This document shows, one piece after another, positions 1 to 5,905 of a stretch of DNA of 6,814 nt (the first letter of the stretch is position 1; every line of letters starts with the position of its first letter). The position numbers were made by a program, and so were the translations under genes. Origin of the DNA: Oscillospiraceae bacterium (GTDB lineage: Bacteria > Bacillota > Clostridia > UBA1381); NCBI GenBank assembly GCA_022508725.1, contig JAFLUR010000122.1, positions 1 to 6,814 of the forward strand. Direction: 5' to 3'. The notes below the pieces were generated by a model. The model worked only from the letters and a program-made list of their open reading frames with translations, was not told the DNA's origin and did not search any database.

Positions 1-13
1 TAATACTATTATA

Positions 14-42
14 ATTATACTTCAAACATTGTTATTTGTCTA
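14..42 (-). promoter_or_regulatory. Putative divergent sigma-A-type promoter reading off the left edge
   Basis: Read on the minus strand, TAGACA (37-42) is followed by a 17-base spacer and a perfect TATAAT (14-19). That is 11 of 12 matches to the housekeeping consensus at ideal spacing. Transcription would start near position 7 and leave the window, so the gene it serves is not visible. The surrounding DNA is very AT-rich, which makes chance -10 boxes common; the near-consensus -35 at the right distance is what raises it above background. Confidence 0.4.
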
Positions 43-123
43 TAGTTTTTTTGCAATTTACACAAAAAAGATTAAACTTTTCTTTCGTATCTGTTACAAA
101 CCGGAAAAATTATAAAAAAACAC

Positions 124-166
124 TTGATTGCCCCCGGAAAAAACATTATAATATAACCTATATAAT
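124..166 (+). promoter_or_regulatory. Promoter of the flippase gene, with a second -10-like box
   Basis: TTGATT (124-129) lies 17 bases upstream of a perfect TATAAT (147-152), giving a predicted start near position 159 and a leader of about 60 nt. A second TATAAT lies at 161-166, within the longer string TATATAATG. It has no obvious -35 of its own and may serve as an alternative -10. The gene's ribosome binding site AAGGAG follows at 205-210. No riboswitch-like fold is evident in the short leader. Confidence 0.55.
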
Positions 167-217
167 GCTTTAATATTGTAAATTTATCCGAAATCAAGAT
201 ATATAAGGAGAACACAA

Positions 218-1867
218 ATGAGAAATATAAAGGAAAACAGGACCCACAGCTTTATGGGCAGTGTGGCTGTAATTCTGATGTCGCAGATAGTCATAAAGCT
301 TTTGGGAATGATATACCGTCTTGTCATAACGAATATACGCGGTTTCGGCGATGCGGGAAACGGCTTTTACAATGCCGGCTTTCAGATATACACGCTTTTA
401 CTTGCGATATCTTCCATAGGCATACCCAACGCGATCGCCAAAATGGTATCCGAGCGCGCCGCCCTCGATGATTACAAAGGCGCGCACAAAATATTCCGCA
501 CCGCGTTTTTTCTTTTTGCGGGAATAGGTCTTGTTTCCGCCGCGTTTTTATTTTTCGGAGCGGATTTTATCGCGCGCCGCATCATAAAAATGGACGGCGC
601 ACAGTACACTCTGCGCGCGCTTGCCCCGTCGATATTTTTCGTATGCGTTTCCTCGGTGATCAGGGGATATTTCGTGGGTCTGAAAAATATGAAAGCCACA
701 AGCATGAGTCAGGTGCTTGAGCAATTTTTCAAAAGCACGGTCACAATCGCGATAGTATGGCTGCTTGTGGGACAAAGCCCCGAAATAATGGCGGCGGGCG
801 CAAATCTTGCGACGTCCGTGGCGACGGTGATAAGCTTCGGTTATCTCGTCGTATTTTATGCAAGGCGCAAAAGGGGACTTTCGGAAAATGCCGCAAAATG
901 CGCCGGTGAGGAGCTTTCAAAATCGACTCTTGACATGATAAAAAGTATTCTCATGATCTCGGTACCGATCTCTCTCGGCTCGGTAATATCCGCGGTAAAC
1001 CGTGTAATAGACACAGCCACGATAACGCGCGGAATAGAAACGGCGGTCGCTCTGGGTCTTGAAACCTACAAGGGCAACACCGCCGCGGAGGAAGCCGTAA
1101 GACTTGCCGGACTTCTTTCAAAAAGCGACGTTCTTATAAATATGCCGCTTGCGCTGAATATCGCGTTTTCGACCGTTCTTGTTCCCTCAATATCCGGAGC
1201 GCTTGCCGTGGGCGACAGGGAAGAGGCATCGGACAAGGTATCGTATTCTTTCCTTATATCGATACTTCTCGTTCTCCCGTGCGCGGCGGGATATATAGCT
1301 CTCGCGCAGCCCATATACAAGCTTCTCTATCCCAACGCGCAGCTCGGGGCAAGCCTTTTGCAGCTGAGTGCGGTCGCTCTTATCTTCACGGCGCTCAATC
1401 AGACCATGTCGGGCTCTTTGCAGGGTATGGGAAAGGTATTCGTTCCGGCGACGGGACTCTTTTTCGGATGCATGGCAAAGATAATACTCAATATACTCCT
1501 TATCCGGATCCCGTCGGTAAACATATACGGCGCGGCGATAAGCTCGATAGTATGTCAGGTAATATCCTTTGTGATATGCTTCCGCATCCTTTCGCGCAAT
1601 ATCGACATAAAGATCGGATTTAAAAAATATATCCTCAAACCGGCAGCGGCAAACATTCTGATGGGCGCGGCGGCTTTCGGCATATACGAAGCGGTGCTTT
1701 CGCTTATCGGCAGCAACAACATCGCCGTGTGCGTATCTATCCTTGCGGCGGTGATAATATATGCCGCGCTTGTGCTTTATATGAAAATACTGAGCCGCGA
1801 AAATATTCTTGCGCTTCCCGCCGGCGCAAAAATTTTAAGGCTGTGCGAAAGGCTTGGGATTTATTGA
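218..1867 (+). CDS. MOP-superfamily lipid flippase, MurJ/YtgP/SpoVB-like
   Basis: This 549-residue integral membrane protein of the polysaccharide biosynthesis/SpoVB branch of the MOP superfamily is expected to flip undecaprenyl-linked precursors (lipid II or a related glycan lipid) across the cytoplasmic membrane. It consists of hydrophobic segments throughout, probably 12-14 helices, separated by short basic loops. Family-like stretches are the N-terminal LLGMIYRLVITNIRG (28-42) with GNGFYNAGFQIYTLL (47-61) and GIPNAIAKMVSE (68-79), the RGYFVGLKNM segment (149-158), the PISLGSVISAVNRVIDT segment (250-266), and the LNQTMSGSLQGMGK segment (393-406). The N-terminal GNGFY...IYTLLLAISSIGIP pattern resembles Bacillus YtgP (MurJ) more than SpoVB, and the length fits that group. 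The start is fixed by AAGGAG at 205-210, 7 bases upstream of the ATG. The GH27 gene follows after 43 bases with no terminator between, so the two are probably co-transcribed. The family is confident; the exact lipid substrate is not determinable from sequence. Confidence 0.88.
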   Translation: MRNIKENRTHSFMGSVAVILMSQIVIKLLGMIYRLVITNIRGFGDAGNGFYNAGFQIYTLLLAISSIGIPNAIAKMVSERAALDDYKGAHKIFRTAFFLFAGIGLVSAAFLFFGADFIARRIIKMDGAQYTLRALAPSIFFVCVSSVIRGYFVGLKNMKATSMSQVLEQFFKSTVTIAIVWLLVGQSPEIMAAGANLATSVATVISFGYLVVFYARRKRGLSENAAKCAGEELSKSTLDMIKSILMISVPISLGSVISAVNRVIDTATITRGIETAVALGLETYKGNTAAEEAVRLAGLLSKSDVLINMPLALNIAFSTVLVPSISGALAVGDREEASDKVSYSFLISILLVLPCAAGYIALAQPIYKLLYPNAQLGASLLQLSAVALIFTALNQTMSGSLQGMGKVFVPATGLFFGCMAKIILNILLIRIPSVNIYGAAISSIVCQVISFVICFRILSRNIDIKIGFKKYILKPAAANILMGAAAFGIYEAVLSLIGSNNIAVCVSILAAVIIYAALVLYMKILSRENILALPAGAKILRLCERLGIY

Positions 1868-1895
1868 GAAAACAAATCAAATATATCACCCCCCG

Positions 1896-1902
1896 AAAGG
1901 AG
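1896..1902 (+). promoter_or_regulatory. Ribosome binding site that sets the GH27 start
   Basis: AAAGGAG ends 8 bases before the ATG at 1911. The frame stays open upstream to another ATG at 1854, which lies inside the flippase gene, but that one lacks a comparable site and would add 19 residues unlike any GH27 N-terminus. The protein beginning at 1911 reaches the family's PIMGWASWN motif within about 10 residues. Confidence 0.75.
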
Positions 1903-1910
1903 AAACAATT

Positions 1911-3398
1911 ATGAGCAGCAACGATTTACACAGAAAAACCCCGATAATGGGATGGGCGTCATGGAACCGGTTTTTTACAAACATAAGCGAGGAATGTATA
2001 AAAGCGCAGATGGACGCGCTTGTCGATACGGGGCTTGCCGAATACGGATACATATACTGCAATACCGACGACGGATTTTTCGGCGGACGCGGCGAGGACG
2101 GCAGACTGATGTTTCACAAGGAGCGTTTCCCCAACGGAATAAAGGTTCTTGCCGACTATGCGCACAAGCTCGGCTTAAAGGCGGGAATATATTCCGAGGC
2201 GGGCGACAACACCTGCGGCCATTATTACAACGGAGAGGCGGAAAACGGCAAAAATGTCGGGCTTTACGGCTTTGAGGAACGCGACCTCAATATGTATCTC
2301 GACGAATTCGGGTTTGATTTTATAAAGGTGGACTGGTGCGGCGGCGTTCGTCTGGGGCTTGACGAGTATGAGCAGTACGGAAAAATAGGACGGATAGTGG
2401 AGGATATACGCAAACGCACCGGCAGACAGCTTGTGTATAACATATGCCGCTGGCAGTTCCCCGGCGCATGGGCGCCCGACGTCGCGGATTCGTGGAGAAC
2501 CGGCGCGGATATCGCTCCCCGCTTTGACTCGGTTCTGCATCAGATAGACAATATAAAGCCGCTTGCAAAATACTGCGGTCCGGGTCATGTGAACGATCTT
2601 GACATGATGCAGATAGGCAACGGAATGAGCCTCGTGGAGGACAGAACGCACTTTACGATGTGGTGCATGATGTCAACGCCGCTTATCATCGGCTGCGATC
2701 TTACAAGCATAAGCGCCGATACTCTCGATATTCTGAAAAATAAAGAGCTTATCGCAATAAATCAGGATTCCGCCTGTTTGCAGGCGTTTGCGGTAAAGGA
2801 ATTCCGGGACGAAAATGACGCGCTTATCGGGGAAATATGGGTGAAAGATCTCGGTGAGCGCAATTCTCCCAAAAAAGCGGTCGTATTCCTTAACAGAAGC
2901 GAAACGGCGATTGATATGGCGGCGGAATATCCGGAGCTCGGGCTCGGCGGAAAAATCCTTTCGGTCCGTGATCTTATCGCTCATGCGGATATCGATTCGG
3001 GCGAAAATATCTCATTGACCGTCCCGCCCCACGATGCGGCGGCATTTGTGATAACAGCCCAAAAGGCCGTCTGTGTTTCCGACATAAACGAGGTTCCGGA
3101 TGAAGTCGAATGTGAAAAAGCGATAAAAATAAGCCTTGACGAGGCAAAAAGACTTGCGGCGGAGGGCGCGTATCTTGTCGATGTGCGTACTCCCGCGGAA
3201 TATGCCGAAAGCCACCTTGACGGCGCGATAAATGTATGCTATACCGATATACACGGTATTGCGGGATGGTTTATCCCCGACAAAGAGCGCGGCGTCATCG
3301 TCTACTGCACCACGGGCAAAAGAAGCTCTCAGGCGAAAACAAGCCTTGAACATCTCGGATATAAAAAGATATATTATCTCGGCGGCGTGGAAATATAA
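1911..3398 (+). CDS. GH27 family glycosidase (alpha-galactosidase-like) fused to a C-terminal rhodanese domain
   Basis: The product has 495 residues and no signal peptide, so it is probably cytoplasmic and acts on imported oligosaccharides. Residues 10-300 form the GH27/melibiase (beta/alpha)8 barrel: TPIMGWASWNRF at the start, the substrate-binding pair D53-D54, the predicted nucleophile D141 in KVDWC, the predicted acid/base D200 in SWRTGADI, then GPGHVNDLDMMQIGN and STPLIIGCDL (256-264) and INQD (283-286). Residues about 300-382 are the usual C-terminal beta-sandwich. After a linker, residues about 405-495 are a rhodanese domain with DVRTPAEY (424-431), HLDGAINV (435-442) and the active-site loop CTTGKRS with C466. 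The domain stops at LGGVEI, slightly short of the usual rhodanese end. No methionine occurs after residue 336, so the rhodanese is unlikely to be made separately. The loop equivalent to human GLA C202-E203-W204 reads C-R-W here, so true alpha-galactosidase specificity is uncertain. The gene lies downstream of the flippase on the same probable transcript and is followed by a terminator. Confidence 0.9.
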   Translation: MSSNDLHRKTPIMGWASWNRFFTNISEECIKAQMDALVDTGLAEYGYIYCNTDDGFFGGRGEDGRLMFHKERFPNGIKVLADYAHKLGLKAGIYSEAGDNTCGHYYNGEAENGKNVGLYGFEERDLNMYLDEFGFDFIKVDWCGGVRLGLDEYEQYGKIGRIVEDIRKRTGRQLVYNICRWQFPGAWAPDVADSWRTGADIAPRFDSVLHQIDNIKPLAKYCGPGHVNDLDMMQIGNGMSLVEDRTHFTMWCMMSTPLIIGCDLTSISADTLDILKNKELIAINQDSACLQAFAVKEFRDENDALIGEIWVKDLGERNSPKKAVVFLNRSETAIDMAAEYPELGLGGKILSVRDLIAHADIDSGENISLTVPPHDAAAFVITAQKAVCVSDINEVPDEVECEKAIKISLDEAKRLAAEGAYLVDVRTPAEYAESHLDGAINVCYTDIHGIAGWFIPDKERGVIVYCTTGKRSSQAKTSLEHLGYKKIYYLGGVEI

Positions 3399-3411
3399 AC
3401 GATAAAGCCCA

Positions 3412-3441
3412 AAAAATCCGACATTCCCGTGTCGGATTTTT
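3412..3441 (+). terminator. Intrinsic terminator after the GH27-rhodanese gene
   Basis: An inverted repeat begins 14 bases after the stop codon. The core ATCCGACA (3416-3423) pairs with TGTCGGAT (3430-3437) around a six-base loop, with a possible T-G pair (3424/3429) closing it to four. A-T pairs extend the stem outward to 3412/3441. The right arm ends in a TTTTTATAT tract. The A-run on the left would give some activity on the opposite strand as well. Confidence 0.85.
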
Positions 3442-3477
3442 ATATAACCAAGAAAAATCAGTGTTTCCGTAAAAATT

Positions 3478-3517
3478 TTGATTTGTTTATAAAAAGTTTA
3501 TAATTACGTTATATAAT
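3478..3517 (+). promoter_or_regulatory. Putative promoter region with two TATAAT boxes
   Basis: TTGATT (3478-3483) is followed after 15 bases by TATAAT (3499-3504), and a second TATAAT lies at 3512-3517. A 15-base spacer is short, so the exact -35/-10 pairing is uncertain. The order of elements copies the promoter in front of the flippase gene, which supports a real function. It would drive the secreted protein and possibly the ABC transporter genes behind it. Confidence 0.45.
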
Positions 3518-3589
3518 GTTTATATAAGCATTGTAGAATGATAATAACAGCTGTTGGAAAATATAAATCATACGGGAAATAACTCACTC

Positions 3590-3601
3590 GCGGCGCGCCG
3601 C
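3590..3601. repeat. Perfect 12-base GC palindrome, GCGGCGCGCCGC
   Basis: The 12 bases equal their own reverse complement and consist only of G and C, in an otherwise AT-rich intergenic region. The site is about 70 bases past the likely transcription start and 104 bases before the start codon. It could be a protein-binding site or a short hairpin in the leader; a genome-wide repeat is also possible. The sequence alone does not decide. Confidence 0.4.
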
Positions 3602-3704
3602 ACACGTTAAATTCCGATCCCCGAACAAAAAATATTTCTTGACCCGCGGGATAACGGATGATTTAAGCGATTTAACATTTATTTTAAGAAAGGATTTGAT
3701 ATTT

Positions 3705-5045
3705 ATGAAAAAGAAGTACAGAGCCGCATCCGCCGCGGCGATAGCCGGAGCGATCGTTCTTGTCGTTTCGTCGATTGCCACCTATGCAACATCGAGCGGA
3801 TACACCTCGGCAAAAAACGCAATGAAAAATATGCTTTATCAGGACAATTTTTCCGCGGAAATGGCAGTATCGTTTTATATCGACGGAAAGCAGATCGACA
3901 GTGAGTCCTCATCTGTCAAATTCGACCGGAACAATCCGTACGCTCCGTTAAACAGGATGGAATCGTCCGGCGGAGTTATGCGGTATTCCACATATATCCA
4001 GGACGGCTCGTCTATAAGGGTATACAAAAGGGATATAACCGACGACTTAACGCCGCTTGACCGCGTTTACATCCGTGACATACACGCGGACTCACCCGAG
4101 GCTTTAGCCGACGAATCGTCAATTTTCGGCGCAAAGGACTCAAAGGAGCTCACGGCAACGATACGTTTTGCGGAGCTGCTTTGCGACACGCTTGTCGGCG
4201 ATCTTAAAAACAACATCATTCTCACCGACTCGGACTCCGAAACAAACACATTCACAATGTCGCTTGACGCTTATCAGATACCCGAGCTTTATCAGGCGGG
4301 ATTCAATATGATAATGACCGGCGCGTCAAACTATGACGATCGTATGATAGACGGCAAATATATAAAAGATATGACCGAAGAGGAATTTTACGCGTTAATG
4401 GAAACGGGTCGTTTTTCGGAAGAGCTTTTGTTCGCGAACCGTCCCTCTCTCAGCGGTGCGGAAGCGGTCGTTTCGATCGACAAGGAAGGCCGTTTGAGAA
4501 GAATAACCGGAGAAGTCGAATTCTCGGGCGCGGATATGTTCAATAAGGAGCATACCGCAAAATTCCGCCTCGATATCTCGGTACATGATTACGATACGAC
4601 CGTTTGCGACCGTATCGATCTTTCGGAATTCGAAGGAACCGATGCGATATCGTATGATTCCTACTCGTTCGAAGAGGAAATTTCATCCATCGAAGAGCAG
4701 CTTGCAAGACTTGCCGAATCAAGCGATGAAAAAGACACGGCGCATAATGATTATCTGGTCGGCAGACTCAATAAATTAAACGAAGTCGTAAACAGCGCGG
4801 AATACGCAAGACTCAAGGAAATAAGAGACGCGCTCCTGTTCGGCAGACTCGGCGATGAGGAAAGAAACGAACTCGTTGCGGAAAAGCTTGCGGTAATAAA
4901 CAGCATAGATTACGCGCTCACAGGCACTGTCGGCTCAACGGTAACAGCGGTGCAGACCTTCAACGGCGCGGACGGTCCCACGGCAATAACGATTGTAACC
5001 TCGGATGCGGAAATCGCGGAGATAACCGAAGAAGTAACCGAATAA
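3705..5045 (+). CDS. Secreted or membrane-anchored protein of unknown function
   Basis: The product has 446 residues. I do not recognise a named family. The N-terminus is a typical export signal: MKKKYR, a hydrophobic stretch from about 7 to 27, and ATYA at 25-28 as a possible signal peptidase site. There is no lipobox cysteine. Residues about 33-310 are rich in predicted beta strands. The pattern of a YTSAKNAMKNML start, paired strands, then VSIDKEGRLRRITGEVEF (256-273) and a closing DYDTTVCDRIDLSEF (295-309) is reminiscent of the LolA/LppX-like fold seen in Gram-positive surface proteins; this is an inference. Residues about 322-400 are charged and helical, likely coiled coil (EEEISSIEEQLARL; LVGRLNKLNEVV). 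The tail has NGADGPTAITIV (420-431) and ends acidic. The ATG at 3705 is chosen because AAGAAAGGA lies 10 bases upstream and the signal sequence begins there; a TTG in frame at 3639 is rejected. The gene stands 125 bases before the ABC transporter and may be its extracellular partner. Confidence 0.8.
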   Translation: MKKKYRAASAAAIAGAIVLVVSSIATYATSSGYTSAKNAMKNMLYQDNFSAEMAVSFYIDGKQIDSESSSVKFDRNNPYAPLNRMESSGGVMRYSTYIQDGSSIRVYKRDITDDLTPLDRVYIRDIHADSPEALADESSIFGAKDSKELTATIRFAELLCDTLVGDLKNNIILTDSDSETNTFTMSLDAYQIPELYQAGFNMIMTGASNYDDRMIDGKYIKDMTEEEFYALMETGRFSEELLFANRPSLSGAEAVVSIDKEGRLRRITGEVEFSGADMFNKEHTAKFRLDISVHDYDTTVCDRIDLSEFEGTDAISYDSYSFEEEISSIEEQLARLAESSDEKDTAHNDYLVGRLNKLNEVVNSAEYARLKEIRDALLFGRLGDEERNELVAEKLAVINSIDYALTGTVGSTVTAVQTFNGADGPTAITIVTSDAEIAEITEEVTE

Positions 5046-5046
5046 G

Positions 5047-5070
5047 CCGGCAAACGGGCAAATCTGCCGG
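5047..5070 (+). other. Small stem-loop just after the secreted-protein stop codon
   Basis: CCGGCA (5047-5052) pairs perfectly with TGCCGG (5065-5070) around a 12-base loop. No T-tract follows on the plus strand, so it is not a standard intrinsic terminator. It may protect the 3' end of the upstream message or take part in processing between the two genes. Confidence 0.4.
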
Positions 5071-5097
5071 AAATACCGTAAAATTTAAAAAAATAAA

Positions 5098-5143
5098 CCG
5101 GAATCCCGCTGCCTTACCCGTGTACGGGCGGCGGAATTTCCGG
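5098..5143. other. Long imperfect hairpin in front of the ABC transporter genes
   Basis: CCGGAA (5098-5103) pairs with TTCCGG (5138-5143). Inside it CCGCTGCC (5106-5113) pairs with GGCGGCGG (5127-5134) with one G-T pair, and the apex can alternatively form CCCG/CGGG (5117-5120 with 5125-5128). On the plus strand no T-run follows, and the ribosome binding site lies only 14 bases further on. On the minus strand the hairpin is followed by a T-rich stretch (complement of 5081-5097), as in a terminator. Possible roles are a partial attenuator or processing element between the secreted protein and the exporter, or a block to antisense transcription. Confidence 0.45.
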
Positions 5144-5157
5144 CGGCTGTTGATTTC

Positions 5158-5162
5158 GGAGG
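5158..5162 (+). promoter_or_regulatory. Ribosome binding site that sets a TTG start for the ABC ATPase
   Basis: GGAGG ends 8 bases before the TTG at 5171. The first residues from that TTG (L/M-EKIIEISGLSKIYPNG) match the normal beginning of an ABC ATPase. The only upstream start codon in frame is a GTG at 5120, which sits inside the hairpin at 5098-5143, has no ribosome binding site, and would add 17 basic residues unlike the family. Confidence 0.75.
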
Positions 5163-5170
5163 TTAAAAAA

Positions 5171-5905
5171 TTGGAAAAGATTATAGAAATATCGGGTCTG
5201 AGCAAGATATATCCCAACGGACGAGGAATAAAGGATATATCCTTCGGCGTTGAAAAGGGCGACGTTGTCGGTCTTTTGGGTCCGAACGGCTCAGGCAAAA
5301 CAACCACAATGAAAATTATTTCGGGACTGTGCCACGCGCAAAGCGGAGACGTAAAGATTTTCGGAATGAACATAGAGGATAATTTCGAGGATGTAATGAA
5401 GCGGTGCGGAATACTCATAGAAGCTCCCGCGCTTTACGAAAATCTCTCCGCGAAAAAAAATCTCGAGCTTGCGGCGGGCTTTTATCCCAACGTAACGAAA
5501 GAGCGGATAGACAGAGCTTTGGAAACGGTGCGGCTTTTGCAATACAAAAATGACAAAGCGGGCAGATTTTCACTCGGAATGAAGCAAAGACTCGGGCTTG
5601 CGCTGGCGCTTTTGTCCGAGCCGGAGCTGCTTATTCTGGACGAGCCGACAAACGGCATAGATATTGAGGGTATGGTCGAGATAAGGGAGATAATAACGCG
5701 TCTTTCGACCGAAAGGGGTACGACCGTTCTTATATCGAGCCATCTCGCCGGTGAAATCGAAAAGGTCTGCAACAAGGTTTCGATCATGTATGAGGGCGAA
5801 ATGCTTACCTTTACCGATATGACACGGGCGCTCGAATTCAATCCGACATTGGAGGAATATTTTTTGAGCGTTGTAAAGGAAAAAAGAGGAGGCGTTGTGA
5901 TATGA
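5171..5905 (+). CDS. ABC transporter ATP-binding protein, BcrA/NatA-like
   Basis: The 244-residue cytoplasmic ATPase would energise the permease encoded next to it. All nucleotide-binding motifs are present in order: Walker A GPNGSGKTT (37-45), signature FSLGMKQR (133-140), Walker B LLILDEP (153-159) with D-loop NGID (161-164), and the H-loop SSH (189-191). The Q-loop region reads ILIEAPALYENLSA (81-94), with E where many ABC proteins have Q. This IEAP form and the FSLGMKQ signature are typical of the BcrA group (bacitracin or lantibiotic self-protection exporters and related orphans), so neither is a defect. Length is normal, slightly short of the bacitracin-resistance type. The start is a TTG. 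The stop overlaps the permease start by ATGA, implying translational coupling. The exported substrate cannot be inferred: no bacteriocin gene, two-component system or regulator is in the window. Confidence 0.92.
   Translation: MEKIIEISGLSKIYPNGRGIKDISFGVEKGDVVGLLGPNGSGKTTTMKIISGLCHAQSGDVKIFGMNIEDNFEDVMKRCGILIEAPALYENLSAKKNLELAAGFYPNVTKERIDRALETVRLLQYKNDKAGRFSLGMKQRLGLALALLSEPELLILDEPTNGIDIEGMVEIREIITRLSTERGTTVLISSHLAGEIEKVCNKVSIMYEGEMLTFTDMTRALEFNPTLEEYFLSVVKEKRGGVVI

Larger units (their letters stand above)
3442..3704. other. Intergenic leader between the two transcription units
   Basis: With the terminator before it, this gap spans just over 300 bases without a gene. It holds an AT-rich promoter region (3478-3517), a GC-rich island with a 12-base palindrome (3590-3601), a smaller palindrome CCCGCGGG (3643-3650), and the ribosome binding site AAGAAAGGA (3686-3694). 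If transcription starts just after 3517, the leader of the downstream gene is about 180 nt, long for this window. I do not recognise a known riboswitch or T-box in it, and no small open frame with a convincing ribosome binding site was found. Confidence 0.5.

Noticed and set aside
47..69. T-run/A-run inverted repeat (TTTTTTG with CAAAAAA) as a terminator or operator
   Set aside because: It contains almost only A-T pairs and is expected by chance in such AT-rich DNA.
2175..2651. 158-codon open frame on the minus strand inside the GH27 gene
   Set aside because: It lies wholly antisense to a clear enzyme gene, has no ribosome binding site or family-like motif, and is explained by codon bias in the GC-rich gene.
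3639..3667. TTGACC with TTTAAG 17 bases downstream as a promoter
   Set aside because: The -10 matches only 4 of 6 bases, and the upstream TATAAT boxes are much better; kept only as a remote alternative.
3639..3704. Upstream TTG start for the secreted protein, adding 22 residues
   Set aside because: It has no ribosome binding site and would bury the signal sequence; the ATG at 3705 has a site at 10 bases and begins with a normal export signal.
5120..5170. Upstream GTG start for the ABC ATPase
   Set aside because: It sits inside the 5098-5143 hairpin without a ribosome binding site and adds basic residues foreign to the family; the TTG at 5171 has GGAGG at ideal spacing.
4960..5418. 152-codon open frame on the minus strand across the secreted-protein end and ABC ATPase start
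   Set aside because: It reads antisense through Walker A of a certain ABC gene and through the hairpin spacer; the translation is low-complexity and resembles no known protein.
5425..5430. Glutamate in place of the usual Q-loop glutamine in the ABC ATPase
   Set aside because: The LIEAP form is normal for the BcrA-type group, so it is not evidence of an inactive enzyme.
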